A stretch of 51,237 nucleotides of DNA from Acephala macrosclerotiorum (lineage: Eukaryota; Ascomycota; Leotiomycetes; Helotiales; Mollisiaceae). The stretch's first letter is position 1, and the number at the start of each line of letters is the position of its first letter. This document shows positions 20,355 through 32,355 of this stretch, piece by piece. The translations under genes and the position numbers were made by a program. Location: NCBI GenBank assembly GCA_014904845.1, contig MU119532.1, positions 3,128 through 54,364 of the forward strand. Direction: 5' to 3'. A model generated the notes under the pieces. It saw only the letters and a program-made list of their open reading frames with translations. It was not told the origin of the DNA and ran no database searches.

Positions 20355-22829
20355 TTAGTAAGAGACAGTAACCAGGCTGACCCCGCCTAATTGATTCTCG
20401 ATCGTGACGATATTATTCGAAGCATCGTATACCACCTGAGCCAGCAACCTACCATTCACAGCGACCTTCGGTGTTCTCCCAATCGAAGCGGGTAGAATTA
20501 ATCTCCCAGACGTGCTGCTCGGAACATTGTACTCCAACGCAAACCCATCATCGGCCACAACCCACTTCACCGAGAATTTCCCCAGACCTGTTGTGAATCC
20601 TCCCTCAACAGACTTCAGATTCCCAAACTGCGGCGAAATCACCCAGGTCTTTCCTCCAGGATTCGTGAGCTGCAGACCTAGCACATACGTAGACAGGGCA
20701 TGGGTCGGCCCAGTACTCCAGCCATGAGAATGGCTCACATAAGAATATGTATTCTCATACCCCGCATTCGCACGATACCCAAAACTTCCATCTTCCAAGT
20801 ATCCTTCTATGAACGTGCTTTCCGTCCCATAAGGATTGTTGAGGTACCAACCCCAGCTGAGACGGGTGAGATCAAGTGCTCGTGTAGTTTGATGAGCGGC
20901 GAGATGTGCTTTGATTTCCATGCTTTCAATGAATGGAACGATGTTGAACTCCATTTCTGGGCACTTGGCGCCGATAGGTCCCCAATTTGAAGCGAGGTAG
21001 TCGCTGATGTTTTGGGAGTGGGATGAATTTGCCATCTCGTAGTAGAGCGCAAGGCTGTTGCCGTCTTGGGGATATCTGAAGTCTTTGACGTCGCGATCGC
21101 TGTCCTTAAAAGCTCTGAACTGTGTTAGTGAAGGACGAAATGGAGTAACTATGATTGAAAACAGTACCCCTTCTTAGTATCCCAGATGTTGGCCAACCGA
21201 GAATTAATCGATATCTTCAATTTTGCCGCTTGAGCAGTCCACTTTTTCACCAGAAGTGCATTGTTGGTCCAGTTCGCCAAGAGACTGCCTGTGATTAAGG
21301 TCCTGTACATCAAAGCGTTCGCTAGGGTAGTGTGGCCCCCTTGGGTGTACCTTCCCCAGTCATTCGTCCCTGTTACATGCAGGAGCCCTGTGTTATCAAT
21401 CTTACTTCCAACAAATTCAACGGCACGCCTGATCTTTGGCCAGTTCTTGGCGAGAAGTGCCATGTCTCCGCTATAAAGCACATATTCGTAGGTCCCAATG
21501 ATCGATGACATGTGATATGTGTCTGATCCATAGAATGCCAATGGAGGTCCAGCCATTGGCAATTCTCCGCTGTTTTTCTGTCCAGATGGTCAGCAGAAGT
21601 ATCACCAAGACATTGGAAGTACGTACCTGAAAATCAAACTCCAATTGCAAAGCATTCCTCGCACTCTCAAAGTCCCCGGTACTCACGAAAGCACTTGGAA
21701 GAGCAATACCTAAGTCACCCGACCAAGTGGCTCTATCCCTCTTCGCCCCGTCGGTGAAAATGCTGGAGCCTGAAGTTCCCAACGATGCATTATTCATCCA
21801 TCCCTCGCTCAACAACGGATACACCCTTCCTGTGTCGGACGCAATGGCAGTGGTCTGCAACGTGTATGCTCCAGCATACCAGATGCGATTGAGCAGCTCA
21901 TCATTCGAGTAGAAATATCCACCATAAGCTTTCAGATCGGGCCACGTGGGCTGAAATGAAATCTCAAGGGAAACAGAAGTGATGTTGATTTCCAAAGCGG
22001 TATCGTTTGTCGTGAACATAGACAAGTACCGAAAGCCTCCTCTCAAGATGGCATCTGGCATCGTGTAGCTGCCATTGGCGGTATTGGTGACCGATACAAG
22101 GAGAGCACCATCAGCTCCAGTCTGGTATCTGCCATTCGAATCATCAGACACATAACCTGTCCAATTCCTTGCTTCCGAAAATGCGAGTCCAAGAGAACCC
22201 TTACCACGTGACTGGTAGTTCAGCGTAACGACGCCTCCGACTTCCTTTCCGAAGTCGTAGATGACCAGCGATCCATTTGGCGAGAAATGGGTTGTGTTGG
22301 GATACACTGACAGCAGTGAGTGATCGGGATTCAGGATTTTGACAGGTGAGACAATCCGCGAGTCAGGTGCGTAGATGTATTTCTCCCAGGGTCCAGGGAA
22401 CGAAGCCGTTCGAGAAATGCATGCCGTATCGCGCCAACATGATGGCGAAGTCTGAGCAACCAGCGCAGTCATAAGCGATAAGACATATGGCACTGCTTGT
22501 ACGAGTATCGGCGAGAGGTAGCTGTCAACGAAGCGACAGGACAGCGTGGACTGCACCAGGAGGTCAACACTTTGTGCCAGTGGAAATGAGTCGAAAGGAG
22601 CCATCTTCATTCCTTCCTCAGAAAATATTAGAGTCAAAGCAATGAAAAAGATAGTGCACTCTCTCCAGGATATCGTTACGCCATTGGTGTGTTGGATGAG
22701 AGCCGGAGAGGTGCGGTTCAAATGCTGCAGTCTGTGAGGTCGCACGAGCTGGAAAGTAGGTTTGAAGGTATTTGCAAGCTCCCGGTTTGCTTTGGGGGTA
22801 TTTTGTGTATCCAATGTGGGAAATTCCAA
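20355..22829 (-). CDS. GH78-like alpha-L-rhamnosidase (six-hairpin glycosidase)
   Basis: Exons 22829-21627, 21577-21168 and 21114-20355 join in frame to at most 790 residues. The protein follows the order of family 78: an N-terminal beta region (WEKYIYAPDSRIVSP, LVIYDFGKEVGGVV), a catalytic six-hairpin barrel with DGAKRDRATWSGDLG, the segment that carries acidic catalytic residues, then HGWSTGPTHALSTYVLG and a C-terminal beta domain. It would release terminal L-rhamnose from plant glycans or glycosides. Many N-glycosylation sequons (NGS, NNT, NIT) suggest secretion. The start is uncertain: the first ATG gives an unusual 70-residue polar leader, and the only signal-like stretch (VPYVLSLMTALVAQ) lies just before SCWRDTAC, where mature family members begin, so a shorter product or an unseen first exon is likely. 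Confidence 0.85.
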
Positions 22830-23069
22830 TATAATGAGGTAGGTACGAAAATGTATTTAGGATGAAGTCCTCTATTTAAGGTTGGAGGTCGAGATTACTA
22901 GCGTGTTTCGTCTATTTGTGGGGATGTGGAGGTGTCTCAAGCCCCTTTTGGTCTTATAAGCTGTATTTCGCGATATAAAGATGTTTGCAGAGCACAGTCA
23001 AGGACGACACGGTAGAATGAATAGTCGTCAGAGTTATTTCGATTCATGTTAAAGATAGAAACCTCATCC

Positions 23070-25617
23070 CTAGAGGAACTCGCGACCATTCTCGCCTGGG
23101 TTGAACTGATTTACAGAGGGACCCCCCTTCGGTTGCTTGTCTTCTCGGCTCGATATAGCACCAATGATTCGTTTAAAGGCTCTCATTCTTTCTGGCATTG
23201 TCCCTGGGCTTTCTGCAGAGCACGCTTTGAAATGCGCTTCTATCCTTTCCTGATTCGCTGGCCATGTCCCAAGGAATTCCTTGCATCGAGTACAAGACCA
23301 GCCGTCCTTACTATGGCTGTACGTATCTGACCATGATTCTGGTATATCTCGAATCATCATATTCCATCCATGAGTAGTCGTCAAATGTGATCTCATCTTG
23401 TCGAGTTTGTCGACACGAGCTTGGAAGGGTTGAAAGTGATGAGAGTTGAAGCACGGAAAACCGCAGTCAATTGTGCAAGTTCCGAGGAGGCATGTGTAGA
23501 TCTTTGGCTTCACATGTTCATCGATATCAATCGATAAACGCTTGACATCTGGTTCATCAATTACCATCTCGTCGCTCTCCATCTCATTCGCCGTAGTTGG
23601 GATGATCATGTGGGTTTCATGACCAAAATTCCGTGGCCATTGCGCGGGGTTGATTGCTTGGGGCTTCTCGCTGTGCTTCATCTTAAAGTGTCTTTCCTGA
23701 TCTGATGGACGGGTAAAAGTCATATCGCACAACGGACATTTGTATGATCGCGGTCGTTTTTCATGGGATGGTGGCCCTGCGACCTCTAATAGAGACTCCA
23801 AGGTACGACTCGACTGACTGTAGGTCGTGTTCATCGAAGAACGATCGCTCTTGAAACTGCGATCGCTCAGGTACGAAGAGTACGAACTCATTGATTGTAT
23901 GGAGTCCCGGCTTTGGATATAATGTGTATTGTCAGGAAGACTCAGCGATCTGAGATGGTGGTGGCTTGGGTTAGGATTAGTCGGAGTCAACATCGAGGTG
24001 ATCTGTTCATCCTTATTCCGGTAATTCGCTGATGAATGATGCTGAAAAGGATCCTCGGGGAAATTGAACTCCACTTTGCTCAAGCTCGCTCTGTGTAACC
24101 TCCCAGATGTGTCTGCTTCATTCGCTGTCCCACCTAACCTGTTCCCCGAAGTGACTGGTCCGAGGGAAATGATTGATGGATCTTTCGGAAGATACGCTGC
24201 CACAGACAGTGGCAAAGACATGATGACAATCGTCGAGTGACTGTCAAAAGAAGCTTCAACCTTCATCTCATCCGCGATTGTTGGAAATTTCCTGATCCAT
24301 TCTGTGAATAGCTCAAGCATGTCTTCCCCAGGCTTGAAGGTCTCTCTGAGGCGAATTGAGAAAAGCAATCTTGGAGTCTCCACGCTAGCAGAGCGGTACA
24401 TTGGGAGTGGGTGGTCGGATGCAGACTTGTCGTCGGACAAAGTGGAGAAGGATGCGCCACGCCCAATTGGTTGGCTTCGAGCATAACCAGAGTCCTGTTG
24501 AGCTTCGAATGAAGAAGTGCCTGGGTTTTCGCTCCGTTGAGAATTCTGCTTCATGAGCAATCTTTGAGGTCCCACGCTAGCAGGTAGCTGGATGCCCCTT
24601 GGGCTCGACTCGCCGTGACTGAGCACTAAATGAATTGGCGCAGGGTGCCGTTCTCGATGCGTACCATCGCCATACATCTCCTCGGGCATCCGACACTGCG
24701 TCCGAAAAAAGATCTTCTTGTAAAGTTCTCCGACACTGAAAGAAGGCTTATTGCTCAACAACTTCAGCTCCGTCACCAAAGCATTTGTAAAAGAGTAAGG
24801 GCCGACTCCGTTCGCCGTCTCGTTGAATGCACATGCCGAAATGAGTTCATTAACACCGTTTCCCTCACTAGCATTAGCAGTTCCTGAGGCGCAGCAATCC
24901 AAGAGAACGAGGATGTCGCTCGGTGATTCTTCGAGGATGGTTTGGATGCCGCCCCACTTGACCATCGGGCATTTGGCTTTCTTGTTGTTTCGCCAGCTGC
25001 ATTCGTCAACCATTAAATCCTTCTGGATTCTCGCAGCGAGGGAAATACGAACCTCGTCCATACCAGCAGTCTCGTATCAGTCAGCCTCGCATGCCCAGCA
25101 TAATATACGATTTTTAAATGTGTCTTGCTATCTTTCGTAGGCTTCACAAAGTCCATAATCTTCTCCGTTAACTTCCAGTGCGAATGCTCATCCGGAATAG
25201 TCCACCTCTCAGTATCATAACTGTACACCTCATAAACAACTTATACAAATTCCTTATCTCCTGCGAAACCGGGAGTCGTGGGTCCTCATCCTCCCAGCTA
25301 AGAATCAGAACAGAGACTTCGGTGTATCGTGAATTGGTATCATTGGGAAAGACAGCATTCGCTGCATCTTGGAGACTTTTTCCGAAGTCCTCAAAGTCGA
25401 TGTGGTACCGCCAGCGATCAATGTCGGCGAGTGTTGGTGGCGGCGTAGAATTGGGACTGTTGACGTAACCTTGCGAATCGCTTTCCCCTTTGCTGTCATA
25501 GGTGGTATTCGAGCTTGATATGCTGGGATCGCGACGGGTAGGTGTGCCATCATGTGGAATTACGCAAGTGATGGTTTCAGCCTCGGACAATATGGGGCCT
25601 AATTTTATCAGGTGCAA
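23070..25617 (-). CDS. Caspase-like peptidase (C14) fused to C2H2/Cys-His-rich C-terminal module
   Basis: The 5' part (25617-25053) has LPVSQEIRNLYKLF, then EVYSYDTERWTIPDE and KIVYYAGHA, whose His (25093-25091) is the first catalytic residue of a caspase fold. After an intron at 25052-24997 (junction LLVWTSWRNNKK) comes DILVLLDCCASG with the catalytic Cys near 24895. Next are a Ser-rich linker, a C2H2 finger (YKCPLCDMTFTRPSD...H...H, about 23690-23755), and a distinct Cys/His module ending at 23070: YTCLLGTCTIDCGFPC, SHLTTTHG and GWSCTRCKEFLGTW. The frame must shift by one base near 25240, between YKLF and VVYEVYSYD, with no room for an intron. No ATG starts the first exon; a preceding exon (acceptor AAATTAG at about 25592) is probable. 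Caspase-like proteins in fungi are linked to cell death and non-self responses; targets unknown. Confidence 0.8.
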
Positions 25618-26150
25618 TGTGAGATGAAGATAAATTTGAGGGGGGCGGTGGAATTTAGGGCTAGCGAATAGCTTAAGTAGGCGTTGGACAGCAGCATCAA
25701 TTGGGATGGGAAGGCGCGCGCTTGGGGTCTGAAACTTCGTTTCCAGCTGATCGGTGACCGAATGAGGAACCCCTGCAATGCGTCACAACCTCGCGTCGCG
25801 AGCAGAAGGAAACGAAAACGATCTCAAAAAACGATGAATGAAAGCAAAATGGGCAATCGAGTGATGCTCAATGTAGTTTCATGATGATTCGTCTACCCGT
25901 CTACGGGTCGAGCGTGATGTGTTATTAATATGTATTAATGCGATGGGAGGTCCACGAACAGAAACTCGGAGAAAAAGATATCAAGTGAAAACCACGCAAG
26001 TCTGCATGGCGCAGATATCAAGCCGTTTCCAGCTGCGCGCAAAAGCATCAACTCGTCAGTGTAGATAACCCCCTCTTCCTTCTCTTTGTGGGACAGCACT
26101 CAATGCCAGGATTCTCGATCAGTCCGCTTTAGTCCCCTCAAGCAGAGTCT
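25618..26150. other. Interval between two zinc-finger genes
   Basis: Probably contains the unseen first exon and promoter of the caspase-like gene; an ATG at about 25725 on the minus strand opens a 30-codon frame but I could not splice it convincingly. No other gene. Confidence 0.45.
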
Positions 26151-27644
26151 TCACTCTTCCATACTGATCCGTTTGACGAGATCTGGCAGCAGGCCCTCTG
26201 TACAGACCTCCGAATGTCCATTAATTGCATCGGAATTCTCAATCCAGTTCCCCAAGACAACGCCGCAGCTGCTGCAGCTCCAGCCAGTCTTTTGCCAGAT
26301 GTATGACCATAGCCAAGACTCTGGCAGCTCTTTGCCAGTCACGTTCCGCCCGTGTACTTCTTTGAGATGCGCGGTGATTTTATCTCGTCGGCCTCGTCGA
26401 AAGGAACCGCTGTGGTGGGGGTTTTGGCACTGCTCTGGGCATTCCGAGGTGCACGTGTGAAGAAGGCATTCATACAGACGACCATCGTGTTGTGTCTCTA
26501 TGTGCCGATCTCGGTCGGATGGTCTCGTGAATGTGGCGGTGCAATCGGACTCAGTGCATGGGACGTTTGATGGGAGGGTGTTGGAGGAGTTGGAAGAAGA
26601 TCGAGAATGCCCCTTTCTTGGCCCTGACCTTGACGACATCGTGGCGGCCCCTAATGACCGGACGGAGCGGTTTCCAATCGAGGACGCTATCGAGCCTTTA
26701 GAAGTATGCTTAGAAGACAGGCTCCAACCAGTGTTGGTAGAATCGTAAGAGCTCGAAGACTGAAAAGATTCACGACCGCTCTCCAAAGGATGGATCAGAT
26801 GTCGTGCAACGGCAGCTGCACTGCTGATAGAGAGATGGTTGGGTCGGACAGAGTCACGAGGTTGCTGGAAGCTATGTGCGTCTGCGACTTGGTGTGAAAT
26901 GGGCCGAGCTCCTTCTTCGTCGTTGAACACGCTGCACAGACGATCATAGTTATTCGTAGCAGGTATCCAGTTCATGGAGTCGTGGCCACCATTGAGGTGG
27001 CTCGAGGGAAAGGCAGTGTTTTGGAAATGGCCCTCCACGACGACAGGATCGGGGCGTACTGATGGCATCCACTCGCATTTGGTGTTAGTGAGTGTTTCTC
27101 GATTCAGATGCCATCCCAGTTGATCAATTCCTAGCTGAGTATCAGGAGCATCTTGTATCGGAGGTACGAAGCTGACAACCGGATTGTTTGGGGCATGTTG
27201 AGAATTGCAAAAAGACTGAGTAATGGTGACAGGCTCAAGCGATCGTGGATCTGTCAAACGTTAGCATACAAGAACAACACATAAATACACCACATTGGAA
27301 GATACCTAGAACATACCAGTGAGTAATTGCAAAACTTCACGGAGCACATTTGTGCTTGCCGTGGGGATGAGCGCGCCAATTTGGGACTGAAGTGACTTCG
27401 TTTCAGCCGAGTCATTGTCCATCTCCATCGTAGAAAGTGGAATAGATTGAGGAACATTATTATGACCGATTGACGCATCGTAGCCATGCGCGAAGACATC
27501 CTCAGATACTCGTCGGGTTTGTCCTGAATTCGGACCCAATTGATGAGGTTGTTGATGAGGGAGAGGAGGTAGAGGGCGAGTCGTTGCGCTGGCATTTCGT
27601 TCGTATCGTTCCCAGGCCTGCCTGTTCTGGTCGTTCATGCTCAT
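26151..27644 (-). CDS. C2H2/Cys-His-rich protein, paralogous module to the neighbouring caspase-like gene
   Basis: Two exons, 27644-27317 and 27250-26151, give 475 residues (intron GTATGT...GACAG, 66 nt; junction LLTDPRSLEP). The start MSMNDQNRQAWERYE is favoured over an upstream in-frame ATG. The first 330 residues are polar and probably disordered, with a Ser-rich tract just before the finger. The C-terminal 130 residues hold a C2H2 finger (PCTESDCTATFTRPSDRDRH), followed by YECLLHTCTSECPEQC, NPHHSGSF, AHLKEVHG, ELPESW and GWSCSSCGVVLGNW...INGHSEVC. This matches position by position the C-terminus of the caspase-like gene 0.5 kb downstream, so the two arose by duplication or module transfer. 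DNA binding or protein binding are both possible. Confidence 0.85.
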
Positions 27645-29401
27645 GTCTACACAAGCGATCGTGAAAAGGAAATGGTTGATTAAAATAGCCCCAGAGTGCC
27701 AGCTCAAAATTGAGACGAAAAATGATAAACAAAACGAATGTATATGCGATAGCAGAAAAGATGACAGGAAAGAAAAGATTGGGATGACGGCGGCTCAAGT
27801 ATGCAATTGCATCTTGACTCAGCGAATGGCCACATCATCTGCTCAGGGCGAGGTGTGGTGTTGACATGGGAGTCACATTGGTTACTGCGATCCTAACGTG
27901 TTGCATGAGAGGGCGCAGAAAGATGTGTTTGAGGAATGAGGCTGAGAATATTTTCAATTCCAAGTACAAGGCCTGTGCTACCATGGTCAGCTGAACCTGC
28001 CTTACAACATCATGGACGGGAAGTTCCTCATGAAACAAGAAACAGAAATCTTCCTCTTCCTCTTCCTCAGGCTTTGCCAATGTTCACGGAAAGTTTCATG
28101 GCTCATTGTAGGCGTCAATCGAAAAAGAAGCAGGAAAGAGGCGGATTGCGATCGATGATATACAGCACCATGCATGAATCGGAAAGTATCATATCCGACA
28201 GGCCTTGAAACGGGGTAGGAGGGCGATTCGCTGTTGGACAGGAGGTGTTTGGTGTGGTGTTTCGGATTCGAAGGAAGGGTGGCAGGGAAACGAATTGACG
28301 CTAGTCCCAGTTCGTGTAGATCATGTGGCAGATATCAAAGACTGATTCTTCAGTTTCAAAATTTCCTCATTACATTCAAAAATTGATATGTATCCAGACC
28401 AGATTTCACAAAGTACAAGAAAATGACACTTCCATCTCGAGTTTTCGTCAGGTGTATGCATATCACGTGGTTTCTGGGTCGTCGCTCCGCCATCAAAAAT
28501 ATTTTCGGAAAAGAAAAACTTTGGAACATCAGGACATGCAACACCCATTCGACTGTGATCCGAAGTATGGAGATTGGACGGCATGTCCAATCCAGGCCCC
28601 GACCCCGACCCAGGGTTGGTTCTTCAGTGATCAGATTCCCAGCTGCGGCTGAGCATAAGGTTGTCTCGCGTTGCCTTCTATGTATTCGCTTGCAATCTTT
28701 TGGTAAACCTCCACGTTGTACGGACCACCTCCGAATTATCAAATCCATCCAATCAACATGTTGGGCGCAAGCCGAAAAGAGCCGGGCGCCAAAGCCTCGA
28801 TGTATTATGCCGGTGAAATACTGTCTGTTGCTTATTAAGATCCGTTCCCATCGTCTTCTAACTGAGGTCTATTGAGGTCTATGTCAGTATCAAGTATTTA
28901 TGGTAAGAGGATACAAGCTTTTTCGAACATTGGCCGTCATCGTCCGTGAAGTTATCGTTTCCCCCCTCAGCCTCGTCATACCCATAAACTCTATGTAAAT
29001 TTTTTTTCGTGCCGGTTCCATTTTGGTCTCTGAACGTGAGCAGCGGCCACATTTCCCTGAGCTGAGCCTGAGCACGCCCTGAGTCAGCCTAGTGAGGATT
29101 CCATTTTGGCGCCCTATCGCGTCCTAGCTACAGTTTCTTAGCCGAGTTTGCCCAGGCACACGATCTGCTTCCCCTACAATGCAGCAAGGGTTCCTGCCAG
29201 ATGTCACGTACACAAAAGACGGGCGAACCTGTAATAAGGCTCACATCTATCATTTTTCTAACTCGAACCATTTGCTGCTGGAAGTCTTCATGCCTACAAG
29301 ATCTCCCTCTGATATCAAGTAAGTGCCAGCCAAGAATGCGCCGTATCCCAATTCACTCAACCTATAGACGCCCGTCATGTTGCTGCGTCAACACTATTCC
29401 C
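27645..29401. other. Long interval without a supported gene
   Basis: The 150-codon plus-strand frame at 28423-28875 is basic and low in family signal. A plus-strand frame from an ATG near 29179 (MQQGFLPDVTYTKDG) reaches a good splice donor GTAAGT near 29320 and could continue into 29370 onward, where it would overlap the 3' end of the HET gene. A minus-strand Glu-rich frame starts at 28080. None is strong enough to call. Confidence 0.45.
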
Positions 29402-31963
29402 CTATCCGATGCACCATTGCCTCATGTTCGTCTCGTCTCCCATTCTACTTGCTTTAATCAACTGCACCTGATTCAACCTGATCAAGCTTTGTACTATCTC
29501 AATTTCTTCCTTTGCTATACCAAGCATCCAAATACTAGCTTCAAAGCGTGCATAGGTAACGTTATCCTTCTCCTCGATCATAGAGACAAGGACTCCTTTT
29601 CCGATTGTGCTTTCGGGATTAACTTTCGGCTGCAAGACAACTGCGAGACGTCTTGTCGTTTCTAGCGCAGGGTGATCGGTAGCTCTCAAATTGATGGAAT
29701 AGAGCTTCGACGGTTCACCAGGGTACGACAATTCGACGATCCAGGCTGAAGTTCCTGTGGTATTTGACCTTTCGAGGATCTTGGTCCATTTTCCGGTCCA
29801 CTCGAACCTTCGATCCAAGTCCAGAGTCGAAGACAAAAGCCAGCCTTCGAAAGAAACCAGTAAGCCACGTTCGTGTAGCTTAGCGGCAGGCAATGGTGGC
29901 AGTAAATCTATTCTATCACTTTCTTTTCCCAAAGAAGTAGGTGCCCATCTCCAAGCCTCTTCCTCAAACCTCTCAAATTTGGCAAATAAAAGATTCGAGG
30001 GTATTTCTGCGACACCTTTGAAGATAAATTTCATCTTTTCCTCTGTGTCCGACATTTCCAATGTTGCTTGCGCTTCGAGACGTAACAGCGAACATACCAC
30101 GACGTACCGATCAGCTTCGTACTTAGTTCCACGGTCCTTGGTCTCGTTCCAGACAAACATGAAAGTGTGTTGATCGTTGTGAAGTCGTATCTCCAAGCAT
30201 TTCCGCCATGAAGATATAGCTTCCACCGCGCCAAGACTACTTAGAATAACTTCTGAATTATTTGACTGGTCATCGGCTACTTTTTGCATCATGCTACTAC
30301 TCTCTTGCGCCAATCTGACTACTCTTGGGCCAAGCTGAACAAAGGTTCGACCAACACGAGCGATTGCACCTTCGTGCATAGTCCAAAGACGTCTCATCCA
30401 TTTAGACCAGGACAAGCGCAACGAAAATTCCAGGCTAGTCGTTTCAGCTGGTAGGCTGAGCAAATGGCTGTCAAGAACGAGTACCTTGTCTGCCTCATAG
30501 TATGTCTTTCTCATGCGCGAAATTGCTGAGCGCCTTGCTTGCAGGTTGACTTCTGGTCGTGGGACGCAAACGGTATCGACCCAGAAGAAATTTGAGACTC
30601 GACGATAATCTACAGGAAAAATTTGGTCCGCCAGGTGCTGCAGTCGACGCCACTGGCACTCATATAATTCGTTTGAGTCGGGATTTCCAAGACCATCGCT
30701 CCAGACATGAGAGAATGCTACGTAAGGCCGCTCCGGGTCGGCTGGTAAAACTTCGATATCAATCTTTTCAGATGCTGAGGAGACGATAAGGCGAAGAACA
30801 GGAATGCCACCATCCTTGAGAATAGATTGCACTCGTGCTGAAACAGAGGCATCGAGCAGATCCTTACAAGAGCAATCAGTCTCTGCATGGCATCGTGTGT
30901 AGTTACTGTCCACCATGTGGTCAGATGTACAAGTGCTTGCGGTACAAGCAGAGTGACTAGGCTCCCTTGTATGGAATTGGAGCTGGCTAGACAAATACGT
31001 CCCAATCAGGAGCATGGTCGGTCGCAATCGATGTATTGCTCGAGGGCAAAAGCCATCCGCAATCATGCGGCGCTCCAAAACCTGAGGACAATACCACCCG
31101 GTGTGTATGACTGAATCGTTTGATACTAGCTTCAACTTCAGGGAGACAAGTTTCATTGCGTGGGACAGAGTAAATCCAAGAATACCAATCGACAGTTCTA
31201 GATCTTCGGGAAGTAGCTTCCGGCCATTCAAAGTCCACATCTCAGCTTCGCTCAATTCAAATCGCTCGAGACTGATATTTATCTTGGAGGAACAACTGTT
31301 CGCTGCTGGCGAGGGAGCTTCCTGTACCTCTGACTGCTCAGCCTCGCCTCTATACCGATCTCTAATGAATGAGAAGACCTCATCAGCAACACTGATTTTT
31401 CCATTCGCACCTCTTCGAATGAGGCCTTTCAGAGGCGACCTCCATGGCGCCTTTTGATTCCGATTATCCTGGTCCTTGCAATGATGCTCCACTCTTTCGC
31501 CCAGTGTTTGGAGGTTTTTATGGACATAATTTACACATTTTGTCGCGCTCTCCAGATGTTTTCGAGCTTCATCCTGCGGAAGGACTTCCAAACGAGCTTT
31601 CCATTTCTGTAAGTGAGTTTCCAGGTTTTCGGTCGTTATCAGTACCTTTCCTAGGGTATTCCATTTGGTGAAGTCGCTTATCTCGATCTCAGTACCAAGA
31701 ACTTCACTCAGCATACCGAAATACCACCATCCTTGGAGCAGAGCCGCAAACTCTGTTGGATGTACCACACTGCGATCTTTCTTTGCATTTGCCAATGCGA
31801 GATAAGCCCCAAACTTGATTGTGTCGATGAGAGGTGTTGTGTTCCAACCATGGTCCTCAGGATACGTCCAAAAGCCTCGTCCTATCGAGGGTGCCTTGCA
31901 ACCTAAATATGATACTTCAATGCCTAATTCTCGAGCATTCCGAATTTTTGGAAGGTGTTCCAT
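29402..31963 (-). CDS. HET-domain (heterokaryon incompatibility) protein
   Basis: An intronless frame of 853 residues. The N-terminal third has the HP.EFAALLQGWWYFGMLSEVLG and GKVLITTENLE segments common in this HET subgroup. The middle has a Cys/His-rich patch, HSACTASTCTSDH...HAETDCSC. The HET domain proper starts near residue 414 with YVAFSHVWSDGLGN, continues with FFWVDTVCVP near 463 and SAISRMRKTYYEADKVLVLD, and closes with WMRRLWTMHEG near 525. HET domains trigger growth arrest and cell death when non-self partners meet. The gene is divergent to a membrane-protein gene across a 392-bp spacer, and a second HET gene of the same architecture follows 2.6 kb further on. No NACHT or repeat domain is seen. 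Confidence 0.92.
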   Translation of the reverse strand: MEHLPKIRNARELGIEVSYLGCKAPSIGRGFWTYPEDHGWNTTPLIDTIKFGAYLALANAKKDRSVVHPTEFAALLQGWWYFGMLSEVLGTEIEISDFTKWNTLGKVLITTENLETHLQKWKARLEVLPQDEARKHLESATKCVNYVHKNLQTLGERVEHHCKDQDNRNQKAPWRSPLKGLIRRGANGKISVADEVFSFIRDRYRGEAEQSEVQEAPSPAANSCSSKINISLERFELSEAEMWTLNGRKLLPEDLELSIGILGFTLSHAMKLVSLKLKLVSNDSVIHTGWYCPQVLERRMIADGFCPRAIHRLRPTMLLIGTYLSSQLQFHTREPSHSACTASTCTSDHMVDSNYTRCHAETDCSCKDLLDASVSARVQSILKDGGIPVLRLIVSSASEKIDIEVLPADPERPYVAFSHVWSDGLGNPDSNELYECQWRRLQHLADQIFPVDYRRVSNFFWVDTVCVPRPEVNLQARRSAISRMRKTYYEADKVLVLDSHLLSLPAETTSLEFSLRLSWSKWMRRLWTMHEGAIARVGRTFVQLGPRVVRLAQESSSMMQKVADDQSNNSEVILSSLGAVEAISSWRKCLEIRLHNDQHTFMFVWNETKDRGTKYEADRYVVVCSLLRLEAQATLEMSDTEEKMKFIFKGVAEIPSNLLFAKFERFEEEAWRWAPTSLGKESDRIDLLPPLPAAKLHERGLLVSFEGWLLSSTLDLDRRFEWTGKWTKILERSNTTGTSAWIVELSYPGEPSKLYSINLRATDHPALETTRRLAVVLQPKVNPESTIGKGVLVSMIEEKDNVTYARFEASIWMLGIAKEEIEIVQSLIRLNQVQLIKASRMGDETNMRQWCIG

Positions 31964-32355
31964 GATCAGATCTTGACCGCAGCGGGTCTTGTGTTTGTAT
32001 ACTTGTGAGGTAGCATTGTCAAATCTTGCTAGCGTCTTACGTTAAGCGCGCATGGCGTCTTTCTCGTGTCCAATAGCTATTGCAGGATGCATGCCACGTC
32101 GCGAGCGCCTGCATCAGCTTACTGCGAATGGTGATGGCTGAGTATCAGCCTCGTCTGACACTTTCCCCGCTTTCGTCTCGTTCAGCGATACGCCTAAAGA
32201 TCTGCCTACAACGCCGCACAGCCTCGAAGGATACAACGCAATAAAATTTGAGAATCATCCGTCTATTTAATGGAGGTTTCTAAATTCGAATACTTTTCTG
32301 CTCTCAGACAATTAATTCCTACCTCTCATGTGGAAATAACCTCTACTCTTTTAAA
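31964..32355. promoter_or_regulatory. Shared divergent promoter between a HET gene and a membrane-protein gene
   Basis: The 392-bp spacer separates two oppositely directed start codons, so both promoters must lie here. No binding site is recognised with confidence. Confidence 0.5.

Noticed and set aside
28423..28875. A 150-codon plus-strand open frame
   Set aside because: Composition is unlike the surrounding genes, there is no domain, and the frame lies in a region without splice signals; treated as chance.
29179..29460. Possible two-exon plus-strand gene starting MQQGFLPDVTYTKDG with a good GTAAGT donor
   Set aside because: The second exon would overlap the 3' coding end of the HET gene and no family is recognisable.
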